Shown here in pieces: positions 26,454 to 34,685 of a stretch of DNA of 41,335 nucleotides. The stretch comes from Candidatus Aminicenantota bacterium (lineage in GTDB: Bacteria; Acidobacteriota; Aminicenantia; Aminicenantales; Aminicenantaceae). A program made the position numbers and the translations under genes. Every line of letters starts with the position of its first letter. Within the stretch, counting starts at the first letter, position 1. The notes under the pieces are model-generated. The model did no database searches, was not told where the DNA came from, and saw only the letters and a list, made by a program, of their open reading frames with translations. The stretch is from NCBI GenBank assembly GCA_030612445.1, contig JAUWNW010000011.1:1-41335 (forward strand). The letters run 5' to 3'.

Positions 26454-28984
26454 GATGAGGAACCGGAGCTGGACCTAACTTCTCTCATCTCACTTTCGCG
26501 GCCCTGCCAGTCAACTGTCCGGATTCCATATATATAACTTTTCATGTCTTTTTCAGAGGAAAAATTCAATACTTCGAATTTAAAAATATTATTATTGACT
26601 TCACCGATATAGATAAAGTCCTGGTTTGAGTTTTCTTTTTTAGAGTAGATCAGGTATTTTGCAGGACTTATCTTTCCTGTATTTTTGTTGTTTTTTTGCC
26701 ATTCCAGCAGATTGATATAATCGGTAAAGAAAAGGCCGTTGTTAATTATATGTTTCAATGTCAGATTTAAAGGTGGGTATGGTTTTTCTATTATTTTTAT
26801 GATTTTGGAAGCTGTTCCAGTCCAACCGTCATTATCGATAACAGTAAGAGTGATCTTAAAGGAACCCCCTTTAGTATATGTGTGTGCTGTGGTTTTTCCA
26901 TATCCTATTGTCCCGTCTCCGAACAGCCATTTATAAACACCGATTTTTCCGTCTGCATCAGAAGATTTGGAAGCGTTAAATGAGATTGTAATTGGAGCAA
27001 TGCCCTCCAAAGCTGAGCAGGAAAAACTGGCAACAGGTTTGGAGTAAACTTCAACCTTAACTGTAGTTGAATCATTTAGACCCTGGTCATCCGTGATCTC
27101 TAGTGTGACTGTGAAGGTTTCTGATTTTGTAAAAGTGTGTGAGATTTTTTCTCCGTAACCGCTTTTTCCGTCCCCGAAGTCCCATTCATATTTCTCTACT
27201 GAGCCGTTCTTCTTGTCCGCTGGTTTTGATTTTGAGGCATCAAAGTTCACTTTTAAAGGCACTTCGCCTGTTTTGGGGGAATATATAATTGTTGCTACCG
27301 GATTAGAGGAGATCTCAATCTCTATGGAAGCCTGGTCTGTCAATCCCTCATTATCAGTGACCGTTAGGATAGCTGTTCTGGTAGCTAAACTGGTGTAGGT
27401 ATGAGTCGGAGATTTGCCGGTACCTGAGGTGCCGTCTCCAAAATCCCATTTATAGGAGACGATATTTCCATCCGGGTCATAGGATTCTGAAGCATCAAAA
27501 TTTACTGTCAAGGGAGAAGCCCCAGAGGTTGGAGAAGCGGATAATTCTGCTACAGGTGGTGTTCCTATTGTTATTTTCTGGGAGCTTGAGGAGGAATTTT
27601 CATCATTATCCGTTACAGCCAGGGTGGCAGTGCGGACACCTTTATTAGTGTATGTGTGACTAGTAGTTATGCCGGTATCTTGGTTTCCGTCTCCAAAGTT
27701 CCATTTATAAGTGACAATATTTCCATCCGGATCATAAGATTCCGAGGCATCAAAATTTACGTAAAGAGGTGCTTCGCCCTGACTTGGGATAGCTGTGAAA
27801 GAGGCCACCGGGTAAGTAGTGAGTTGGTCGAGCCGAACATAAAATACATCTCGATCACCTCCCTTTCCTATATCACTGTAGACAATATGAACTCTTCCCT
27901 GACTGTCTACATCCAGGCCCGGGTATTCGGATTGGCCTCCGTGAGATATTTTAAGGGGAGTTTCCCAGTTCCCACTGATGGTCCCTTGACAGTAATACAT
28001 ATAGTTGCCATCACCTTCCCGCTGTCTCCAGACTGCATGGAGCAGTCCCATGCTGTATTTCATAAAGAGCATGGATTGGGCCGAAGTTTTTTGAGTTGAT
28101 ATTTGTTTGGGAGAGGACCAGCCGCTTCCGCTTTTTTTCTGGTACCAGATCGGATTTACTTTGTTGGCATAGATGACATGAACGTTCTCGTTGTTATCTA
28201 CAGCTAAGGCTGGAACATATTGATTTGAGCCAGGGTTTAGGCGAACGGAATTTCCCCAGTAGCCGCTTACTCTTTCGTTATAGTAAATATTCCAGTTGTC
28301 TTGCTGATGGTTATCATCCATCCAGGCAGCGTATACATTGCCATTTTTAACTTGAAAAAAAGGATGCACAGAAACCGAATTGCTGTGCTTTGAAACATTT
28401 TGGTATGATGAAGGCCAGGACCCTCCATTTGTTTTTTCTATTAAGACAACGTCTAATTTAGCTTGGGGTGCGCCCGGGGAAGAAAAATTGTGGCACCACA
28501 AGACATATATCTTGTTTCCTTCCACTTGAATCCTGGGCCAGGATGAATTAAGTACGGGGCTATAATAAACCATTTCGCTGGCAGACCAGGTGTTGTTGGC
28601 ATATTTTTTATAATAGATTTCCCGGTTACCAGATCCAGCTCCATCCATATAGGCCATATGCACATCACCGTTTTTGTCAACTGCAAGCTGGGGAAAAGCT
28701 GCGCAGTATTTCTTTTGAGCTGCTATTTTTGCAGTTGACCAGCCGTTTTTTTCAGTGTAAGTTTTGTACCAGATCACTCCAGAGAGGTTAAAACTTCCTA
28801 TTCCTTCTTCCCAGGCTACCATCACTTCTCCATTAGGGCGTACTAAAACAAAGGGCAATTCTGATAATTTATTCGTCTGTGAGATATTTACATATCCTTG
28901 CCCAAATAGAAGGGAGGAGAAAAGAAAGTATAAAATGAAATTTATTAAAAAGAATATTTTTTTGTTTATCATCGACTTATCCAT
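26438..28984 (-). CDS. exported propeller, four-PKD, C-terminal-module protein
   Basis: A paralogue of the protein at 21913 with the same layout: signal peptide (MINKKIFFLINFILYFLFSS, ending FGQ), propeller-like repeats (about 30-385, for example LAVDKNGDVHMAYMD and DVDSQGRVHIVYSD), four PKD domains (WNFGDG, WDFGDG, WDFGDG, WLFGDG) and the shared FN3-like module (LFFTDYINLLEW, YLIYSKKE, DWQGRESE). The two genes lie tail to tail around a GT-C gene. PKD units 1 and 2 are near repeats at DNA level (period 255 bp). The start is uncertain: ATG 28984 or 28972 are plausible, while ATG 28999 lies at the predicted transcription start. The last four residues and the stop come from a palindromic repeat arm. 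Confidence 0.83.
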   Translation of the reverse strand: MDKSMINKKIFFLINFILYFLFSSLLFGQGYVNISQTNKLSELPFVLVRPNGEVMVAWEEGIGSFNLSGVIWYKTYTEKNGWSTAKIAAQKKYCAAFPQLAVDKNGDVHMAYMDGAGSGNREIYYKKYANNTWSASEMVYYSPVLNSSWPRIQVEGNKIYVLWCHNFSSPGAPQAKLDVVLIEKTNGGSWPSSYQNVSKHSNSVSVHPFFQVKNGNVYAAWMDDNHQQDNWNIYYNERVSGYWGNSVRLNPGSNQYVPALAVDNNENVHVIYANKVNPIWYQKKSGSGWSSPKQISTQKTSAQSMLFMKYSMGLLHAVWRQREGDGNYMYYCQGTISGNWETPLKISHGGQSEYPGLDVDSQGRVHIVYSDIGKGGDRDVFYVRLDQLTTYPVASFTAIPSQGEAPLYVNFDASESYDPDGNIVTYKWNFGDGNQDTGITTSHTYTNKGVRTATLAVTDNDENSSSSSQKITIGTPPVAELSASPTSGASPLTVNFDASESYDPDGNIVSYKWDFGDGTSGTGKSPTHTYTSLATRTAILTVTDNEGLTDQASIEIEISSNPVATIIYSPKTGEVPLKVNFDASKSKPADKKNGSVEKYEWDFGDGKSGYGEKISHTFTKSETFTVTLEITDDQGLNDSTTVKVEVYSKPVASFSCSALEGIAPITISFNASKSSDADGKIGVYKWLFGDGTIGYGKTTAHTYTKGGSFKITLTVIDNDGWTGTASKIIKIIEKPYPPLNLTLKHIINNGLFFTDYINLLEWQKNNKNTGKISPAKYLIYSKKENSNQDFIYIGEVNNNIFKFEVLNFSSEKDMKSYIYGIRTVDWQGRESEMREVRSSSGSSSNLDY
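27432..27760. repeat. tandem duplication inside the PKD region
   Basis: Segments 27432-27505 and 27687-27760 agree at 65 of 74 bases with a period of 255 bp (85 codons), one PKD unit. Third-position changes dominate, so this is a fairly recent in-frame duplication under protein-level selection. Confidence 0.65.
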
Positions 28985-29006
28985 ACCCTTTATATTCATA
29001 TATAGT

Positions 29007-29035
29007 ATAGTAGAAAGTTACTTATAATAAGTCAA
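29007..29035 (-). promoter_or_regulatory. predicted sigma70 promoter of the four-PKD gene
   Basis: On the - strand, -35 TTGACT (29035-29030), a 17-bp spacer and -10 TACTAT (29012-29007). Transcription should begin near 29000, which argues for translation from 28984 or 28972. Confidence 0.65.
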
Positions 29036-29065
29036 TCATCTTCAAGGGTGAAAAAGGGGGTGAAT

Positions 29066-30214
29066 TTATTTAACCGCATCCCGGATAGCATTTATAACGT
29101 CATCGATGTCTTTATTAGTCATTTTCGGGAATAGGGGTAAAGAGACAATGCCGGCAAAGATTTTTTCTGTAATTGGAAAATCTCCCTTTTTATATTGATA
29201 TTCTTTCTGATAAAAGGGCTGCAGATGTAGGGGAATAAAATGCACGCTGGTTCCGATCTTTCTTTTCCAGAGTGCTTTGATAAGCTGGTTGCGAGTAAGA
29301 CCTAATTCTTTACTATCGATCCAGACAGGGAAAATATGCCAGGAACTTATAACATTAGACGGGATGCTTAATGTCTGGATACCGGGTATATGTGAGAGTT
29401 GTTGGATATAATAATCGGCGAGGTCTTTTCTTTTTTGGTTGAGCTCCTTTATTCGTCCCAGCTGGATGACTCCAAGGGCAGCGTTGATATCAGAAAGATT
29501 GAATTTATAGCCGGCCTCATGGATTTCATAATACCAGGATTCTGCCTGGTCGTATCTTTTCCACCCGTCTTTGCTCATCCCATGCAGGCGTAGTTTCTTT
29601 AATCGAATGGCCTTTTCTTTGTCATTGAGAGTAATAATGCCACCTTCTCCGGTGGTGATATTTTTGGTTGGAAACAGGCTGAAACAGGTTAGGTTTCCCT
29701 GACCGCCCACTTTTTTCCCTTGATATTCTGCTCCGATGGCATGGGCAGCATCTTCGATTACGCAGAGATTATGGTCTGCTGCGATTTTCATGATCCGCTG
29801 CATATTACAGGGTTGCCCGGAATAATGCACAGGAATAATGGCTTTAGTCTTTGAGGTTATTGCCAGGGGGATTTTCTCTGGGTCGATGTTGTAGGTATCT
29901 GGTTCAATATCGACAAAAACTGGTTTAGCTCCTAGGTGATGGACGACATTAGCTGTTGATACGAATGTAAAGGGAGTAGTTATTACTTCGTCGCCAGCCT
30001 GGATGCCTTCGACTATAAGAGAAAGGAAAAGAGCGGCCGTGCCGGAGGACAGGGCAATGGCATACTTTGCCCCAGTATAATCGGCAAAATTTTTTTCAAA
30101 TAGCTGCGTTTTTTTCCCCGTTGTCAGCCAGCCGCTTTTTAAAGTTGTGACGACTTCATCGATTTCTTTTTGAGTAATGTCTGGGATGGAAAATTTTAAG
30201 TAGGATTTTCTCAT
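29066..30214 (-). CDS. DegT/DnrJ/EryC1/StrS-family PLP aminotransferase
   Basis: The 382-residue protein has the sugar-aminotransferase layout: LKSGWLTTGKKTQLFE, ALSSGTAALFLSL, VITTPFTFVSTANVV, VIEDAAHAIGAEY (D155 contacts the cofactor ring), and SLFPTKNITTGEGG, in which K184 is the expected PLP Schiff-base lysine; the C-terminus is HFIPLHLQPFYQ. Relatives add an amino group to a keto-sugar nucleotide for lipopolysaccharide, capsule or glycoprotein sugars. It lies 15 bp downstream of the epimerase gene and shares its operon, so it could aminate the sugar that enzyme prepares; an amino sugar would also suit the deacetylase and acetyltransferase at 14-16 kb. The exact sugar is unknown. Confidence 0.92.
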   Translation of the reverse strand: MRKSYLKFSIPDITQKEIDEVVTTLKSGWLTTGKKTQLFEKNFADYTGAKYAIALSSGTAALFLSLIVEGIQAGDEVITTPFTFVSTANVVHHLGAKPVFVDIEPDTYNIDPEKIPLAITSKTKAIIPVHYSGQPCNMQRIMKIAADHNLCVIEDAAHAIGAEYQGKKVGGQGNLTCFSLFPTKNITTGEGGIITLNDKEKAIRLKKLRLHGMSKDGWKRYDQAESWYYEIHEAGYKFNLSDINAALGVIQLGRIKELNQKRKDLADYYIQQLSHIPGIQTLSIPSNVISSWHIFPVWIDSKELGLTRNQLIKALWKRKIGTSVHFIPLHLQPFYQKEYQYKKGDFPITEKIFAGIVSLPLFPKMTNKDIDDVINAIRDAVK

Positions 30215-30229
30215 GCAATTTTTTCCATT

Positions 30230-31222
30230 TTATCTGGAATAATGGTTATAATATTTTCTATCAGTGGGATCTTTAATGATCCCTTTTTGAAGGGCTTCAA
30301 CAATTTCTTTAATACCCATATCAATAGTATTCTTAGCTTTAAAGTTTAATGTTTTTTGGATTTTTTCAAATGAGACATTATAGCTTCTTTGGTCCTCAAA
30401 TTTATTTAAAACCTGGATTTTTGCATCTGGGATGTTTTTTTTGAGTATATTGCCGATTTCCCTGACTTGGAGGTTGGTCCGCCCTGTATTGAAGATCTGT
30501 TTATTGATTTTTTCCAGCGGGCTTTCCATCGCGATTTGGAAGGCACGGGCTGCATCTGAGACATGTAGGAGGGGGCGCCACTGCTTTCCTCCGAAGATGG
30601 AGATCTTTTCTTTTCTTATGGCTTTCTGAGTAAGGTAATTGACGATAATGTCAAAGCGCATACGGGGTGACAGCCCGAATATAGTGCCCAGACGGAGAAG
30701 TACCGGGGCAAAGTTTTTATCAGCTAGAGCAAGGATGCCTCTTTCCCCATACAATCTGGTCTCGGCATACAAAGAGATGGGATTAACTTCGGAGTCTTCA
30801 GTCAAGATATCTTTTCTTCCGGAGCCGTAAACACTACAGGTGGAAGCGAAAACAAACCGTTTGATCTTTTTTTTTTTACACATGTCAGCTAGTCGGACAG
30901 TAGCATTAAAATTAACATTAACTGCTAATTCAGAATCCGCAGCGCAGGCTGGATCCCCGACTATAGCTGCCAAATGGATGACAGCATGGATATTTTCCAG
31001 AGCACGTTGGACGTCCTCTTTATTCTGAATATAGCCTTTGATAATAGTGAGGTTTGGGGGGGGGTTTTTAAGAAAATTTTTTAATGGATCTACTCCGTGC
31101 ATTAATTTGTCGAGGATTATAACCTTATAGCCAGATTTGAGCAGGAGCTGGACTAGGATACTGCCGATGTAGCCTGCCCCTCCGGTGACAAGGATTCGTT
31201 TTTCTTTATTCTTTGCGTTCAT
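30230..31222 (-). CDS. NAD-dependent sugar epimerase/dehydratase (extended SDR) with Tyr-x3-Arg
   Basis: The 330-residue extended SDR has the NAD motif TGGAGYIGS (13-21), IHLAAIVGDP, and FASTCSVYG. The active site of the family is Y-x3-K; here it reads Y152-A-E-T-R156, so the lysine is replaced by arginine, which could weaken or change catalysis. The start is ATG 31222, which overlaps the radical SAM gene by 17 bp; an in-frame ATG at 31294 lies further inside that gene. It works on nucleotide sugars in the cytoplasm. It lies between a B12 radical SAM enzyme and an aminotransferase, a combination that suggests a carbon-modified amino sugar. Confidence 0.85.
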   Translation of the reverse strand: MNAKNKEKRILVTGGAGYIGSILVQLLLKSGYKVIILDKLMHGVDPLKNFLKNPPPNLTIIKGYIQNKEDVQRALENIHAVIHLAAIVGDPACAADSELAVNVNFNATVRLADMCKKKKIKRFVFASTCSVYGSGRKDILTEDSEVNPISLYAETRLYGERGILALADKNFAPVLLRLGTIFGLSPRMRFDIIVNYLTQKAIRKEKISIFGGKQWRPLLHVSDAARAFQIAMESPLEKINKQIFNTGRTNLQVREIGNILKKNIPDAKIQVLNKFEDQRSYNVSFEKIQKTLNFKAKNTIDMGIKEIVEALQKGIIKDPTDRKYYNHYSR

Positions 31223-32636
31223 AATTATTCGCTGTCTCCTTAATCCTGCTAATTTTAGGGGATTTTTCCCCTGAATGCAAATTATAGTCATCAATAAATT
31301 TCATTGTCTCATACACCAGAGTCTGAAAACGTTTTTTATCTATAACCTGATTGACATTGGCATAAATACTGAAGGGATCATACAGGTTCCAGTTTGTGTT
31401 CTTGTTTAATACTCCCAAGTCTTTCAACTCATAGTAATATTGGCAGCCGGGATATGGAACAAGAGTGCTCATGGAAACATAAGTGGGCCTTATCTCCTCG
31501 ATAAGTTTGTGGCTCATATGGATTTCTGTTTCAGTCTCGTCCGGATACCCGATCATAAAGAAAGCCGACCACTTTTGCCCGAGCTTATTTAGAATGGCAG
31601 CCCCTTTTTTTATTTCAGATATGGTGACATTTTTATTGGCAGCATCAAGCAGCCGCTGGCTCCCGCTCTCAATGCCGATCTTCAGGTATACCATTCCGGC
31701 CCGGCGCATACGCATGATAAGTTCTTTGTCTATGAGTTCTATTCTGGTCAAACATTCCCAGTCCACCTGGATATTTTTTTGCTCCAGGGTGTTACAGAAT
31801 TCAAAGATCCTTTTGCGGCTGAGAGTAAAGGTGTCATCCTTAAAATATATGTTTTTTGTCTTAAAACGTTCGATAAGATATTCGATCTCTGCTACTATAT
31901 TGAGAATCGAACGGTCGCGGGCACGTCTTTCCCAGATGCTGGAACAGAAAGCGCAATTATAGGGGCATCCCCGGCTGGTCATTATCATACTCAGATCATC
32001 CGGCCTATAGGTTTCCAATCTATATAAAGAATCTCTATCGGGAAAAGGCAGCGAGTCCAAATCCTTGAGCAGTTCCCGGTGAGGGGTCGTTATGATTTTT
32101 CCCTGTGCAGATTTGAAAGCAAGGCCCGGGATGTTTTCAAAATCCGTGTTTCCTGACTGGATTTTTTGTATTAGTTCTGAGAAGGTTTTTTCCCCTTCAC
32201 CCAGGACAACAAAATCGGCCTGGCTTTGCTCCAGAGAAGACTTGAAGAGGACGGAAGCATGGGCGCCACCCAAAACTATAGGAACTTGGGGATAAAGTCT
32301 TTTGGAAATATTAACAATATTTTTAACAGAGCCTGTTTTAGTAGAAAGATAAGTGATGCCGATCAGGTCGGGATTAAAGTCTTTGATGACATTTTCAACT
32401 TCTTGCCAGATGGGGTGATGCAGGTTTTTTATGCCGTCGATGTATTTAGGGAAGACATTTAAGAGTTTAGTGGAGGTCATATTAGCGGGTTTTCCGTTGT
32501 GGTCTGCATCATAGATAAGTATCTGGTGCCCATCTTTTTTTAGATAAGCTGCTAAAGAAGCCAGACTAAAGGGAAAAAAGAAACGGTAAAAGCCCATGAA
32601 ACGGGCAAAAGGAGGTTCAATAAGCAGTATTCTCAT
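31206..32636 (-). CDS. B12-binding-domain radical SAM enzyme (4 of 4)
   Basis: The 476-residue protein has a B12-binding-type domain (MRILLIEPPFARF, LIGITYLSTKTGSV, IVLGGAHASVLFKSS, VVLGEGEKTFSEL) and radical SAM cluster SRGCPYNCAFC (C224, C228, C231), with KIGIESGSQRLLD and FFMIGYPDETETE. It resembles the trio at 16.7-21.8 kb but lies in a separate - strand operon with the epimerase and aminotransferase, so its substrate is probably a sugar nucleotide or a sugar-linked lipid. The start MRILL (32636) fits the family; an ATG 24 bases upstream (32660) adds an unneeded LRNKTLP extension. The ribosome site is weak in both cases. The promoter is predicted at 32693-32721. Confidence 0.9.
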   Translation of the reverse strand: MRILLIEPPFARFMGFYRFFFPFSLASLAAYLKKDGHQILIYDADHNGKPANMTSTKLLNVFPKYIDGIKNLHHPIWQEVENVIKDFNPDLIGITYLSTKTGSVKNIVNISKRLYPQVPIVLGGAHASVLFKSSLEQSQADFVVLGEGEKTFSELIQKIQSGNTDFENIPGLAFKSAQGKIITTPHRELLKDLDSLPFPDRDSLYRLETYRPDDLSMIMTSRGCPYNCAFCSSIWERRARDRSILNIVAEIEYLIERFKTKNIYFKDDTFTLSRKRIFEFCNTLEQKNIQVDWECLTRIELIDKELIMRMRRAGMVYLKIGIESGSQRLLDAANKNVTISEIKKGAAILNKLGQKWSAFFMIGYPDETETEIHMSHKLIEEIRPTYVSMSTLVPYPGCQYYYELKDLGVLNKNTNWNLYDPFSIYANVNQVIDKKRFQTLVYETMKFIDDYNLHSGEKSPKISRIKETANNYERKE

Positions 32637-32692
32637 TGGTAATGTTTTATTTCTTAGCATTAGTTTTTTTGATAGCTAAAAAATGAAAAGTA

Positions 32693-32721
32693 ATTTTACT
32701 TGTTCTTTGTTTAGAATTCAA
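32693..32721 (-). promoter_or_regulatory. predicted sigma70 promoter of the radical SAM-epimerase-aminotransferase operon
   Basis: On the - strand, -35 TTGAAT (32721-32716), a 17-bp spacer and -10 TAAAAT (32698-32693). Transcription is expected near 32686, about 50 bases before the ATG at 32636. Confidence 0.55.
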
Positions 32722-32816
32722 GTTTCCTTTTTATTTTGGCCAGTTAATCTTTGCAGGGAGGATATGCAGAAGTAAATTTATTGGGGTGGGTACTGAGTTG
32801 CAAGGGGAGGAGGTAA

Positions 32817-33287
32817 ATGATAATATTATTACCCATGTACAAGAAAATTGTGAGAGTTAGATCTCTGGGAATTATCATCCTGATTCTTGCTGTGTTATTG
32901 TCTATTATAATTGTACGCAAAGATTATCTTTTAAATAAGACTGTCCGTGAAGTAGCGTTAAGGATGGTTCAGCTTGAAGTTCTTTCCCGGACGAGAGCTG
33001 TTGACTATAAAGTTGTTTTTGAACGTGATCATTATTACATCCAAGTTTTTGACCTTGATAAAAAAGAATGGCTGCCTTACTTGAAAGCTAGCTACAGGGG
33101 GAGAGTTTTAAACCGGCAATCTAAATTTGAATTCATTTTTTCCCGAGGCTATCTCAGGGAATACCGGAGCAGAGATAAAGGGCGGAAGCTTCCTAGATAT
33201 GTGGTGATTGAATTTTATTTTCCTGGCTCCTCAAAGAAAAAATCGCTTATTTTCTATAAGAAAGGTGATTGGAAAGTTCTGGGATAA
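32817..33287 (+). CDS. small membrane-anchored protein, weakly pseudopilin-like
   Basis: The 156-residue protein has a basic start, one N-terminal membrane helix (about 17-33, LGIIILILAVLLSIIIV), then a soluble basic part. Its layout (hydrophobic helix, then REVALRMVQLEVLSRTRAVDYKVVFERDHYYIQVFD) recalls minor pseudopilins of the GspH/FimT kind, in which a helix leads to 'R..A' and beta strands. The prepilin cleavage site with G and E+5 is missing, so it would not be processed normally. A strong ribosome site GGGGAGGAGG lies just before ATG 32817. It is followed 9 bp later by a GT-C gene and probably cotranscribed. The function is unknown; a pseudopilin relative is only one option. Confidence 0.6.
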   Translation: MIILLPMYKKIVRVRSLGIIILILAVLLSIIIVRKDYLLNKTVREVALRMVQLEVLSRTRAVDYKVVFERDHYYIQVFDLDKKEWLPYLKASYRGRVLNRQSKFEFIFSRGYLREYRSRDKGRKLPRYVVIEFYFPGSSKKKSLIFYKKGDWKVLG

Positions 33288-33296
33288 AGACCGAAT

Positions 33297-34685
33297 ATGA
33301 ACAAGCGGAGATTATTTATAAAAAAAATAGGGCCTGTTTTTTTCCTGATCTTGATCGGCGTGGCTGTTAGAGTATTTATTTTTTGGCTCATGCATCCCGG
33401 CGTTCATACTGATTCCGTTACATTTTTTTTCCTTAATGAGCTGGATATGGTAAGGACTCCTGGTTATCCTATTTTTATGGAATTTCTCCTCAGCATTAAT
33501 GACCTGATACCTATTACTACTGATTATATTAGAGTGATCTGCTTCGGACAGCTTTTTTTTCTGGGAGTGTTGAATTCTCTGCTTCTGTACAGAATAGCAT
33601 ATTTATTGACTCGCAAGAGAATATTTTCATTACTTATGGGAATTTTTTACAATTTTAATTATTTTATCATTGGTTTTGAATTTCAATTACTGACAGAGAC
33701 TTTATCTATTACCCTGCTTTTTGCAGTTATTGTTTTATACCTCCAGTTTTTCAAAGGGAAAAAATCTTTAGCTTTATTTGCCGGTATTTTAATGGTTTTG
33801 CTCATATATACCAGGCCGACATTCCTGCTGCTGGGTATTTTTTCCCCTATTCTGACATTTTTTGGTTTTTATCCGAGAGAAAAAAAGGGGAGTTTTTTAA
33901 AGAAACTTACACCTTTATGGATATTATTTATAGCTGTAAATATTATTGGAGCCGGAGGCTGGGCGCTTAGAAACAAAATAAAATTTGATTATTTTGGAAT
34001 TTCAAGCCTCATGCCCTATCAATTGAGATATTATACGAATCCCCTCTTTAAAAAATACAAGCCTTCAGGCAACGAAAAAATGGATCGAGTTGCTGAAATA
34101 TACGCAGAAGAATTTAAAAAAAGGAAACATTCTTCGGCAGCTGTCTATAATTTTAGTTTGCGACTTAAAAAAGAACTGGGCCTTACAGATGCTGAGATTG
34201 CCAGCTTATTTGGAAAAGTAAACTTGAAACTTATCAGAGATTACCCGGGGGATTATTTAAAAAGAGTACCAGCTTCGGTGTTAAGCTATTACCGTCAGTA
34301 TTCCCCTTACTGGACAGGGGGAAATAAGCAGAGATTTCTACATAACAGAGCTATTATCCCTGGGCTGTTTAGAAGTTTTTTTCTGTTTTATACGCAATTA
34401 TTTACAAACCTATACTTTTTAGCTGTACTGATGATAGCTGCCCCGCTTATTTTATTTTTTCTGGTGCATAAAAATAGGCTGGCATTCCATGGATGGTTTA
34501 TAATAGTGGCGGTGATTCATTATAACTGTTTGGTCTCCACTCTTACCACCATTGCAGGAATCAATAATTTACGTTATCGTGCTCCGGTCGAGCCCTTGAT
34601 CCTACTTGTATTTTATGCAGCTATTTTTTATTCTGGGAAAAGGATTTGGAGGATTTTTAAGCCAAAAGTTGAGGGGAAATCATAA
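33297..34685 (+). CDS. second GT-C-type membrane glycosyltransferase
   Basis: The 462-residue protein is mostly membrane helices (about ten). The first extracytoplasmic loop has HTDSVTFF (D39) and a R-TPGYPIFMEFLL segment, like the acidic loop and PGYP motif of dolichyl-phosphate-mannose-type GT-C enzymes. It ends with a short basic tail and lacks the large soluble domain of the gene at 24235, so it is a distinct type. It probably transfers a polyprenyl-linked sugar to an acceptor on the outer face of the inner membrane. It lies 9 bp after the small membrane protein, and its 3' end overlaps the convergent DPM1-like GT2 by 6 bp. No clear ribosome site precedes it. Confidence 0.68.
   Translation: MNKRRLFIKKIGPVFFLILIGVAVRVFIFWLMHPGVHTDSVTFFFLNELDMVRTPGYPIFMEFLLSINDLIPITTDYIRVICFGQLFFLGVLNSLLLYRIAYLLTRKRIFSLLMGIFYNFNYFIIGFEFQLLTETLSITLLFAVIVLYLQFFKGKKSLALFAGILMVLLIYTRPTFLLLGIFSPILTFFGFYPREKKGSFLKKLTPLWILFIAVNIIGAGGWALRNKIKFDYFGISSLMPYQLRYYTNPLFKKYKPSGNEKMDRVAEIYAEEFKKRKHSSAAVYNFSLRLKKELGLTDAEIASLFGKVNLKLIRDYPGDYLKRVPASVLSYYRQYSPYWTGGNKQRFLHNRAIIPGLFRSFFLFYTQLFTNLYFLAVLMIAAPLILFFLVHKNRLAFHGWFIIVAVIHYNCLVSTLTTIAGINNLRYRAPVEPLILLVFYAAIFYSGKRIWRIFKPKVEGKS

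Noticed and set aside
27432-27760. Regular repeats considered as a CRISPR array
   Set aside because: The period is 255 bp and in frame with PKD domains; there are no short spacers and no cas genes.
27656-28099. A 147-codon open frame on the + strand
   Set aside because: It is opposite the propeller and first PKD unit of the gene at 26438 and resembles no protein family.
31483-31962. A 159-codon open frame on the + strand
   Set aside because: It lies wholly opposite the fourth radical SAM gene, whose cysteine motif and fold signatures are on the - strand; it is a shadow frame.
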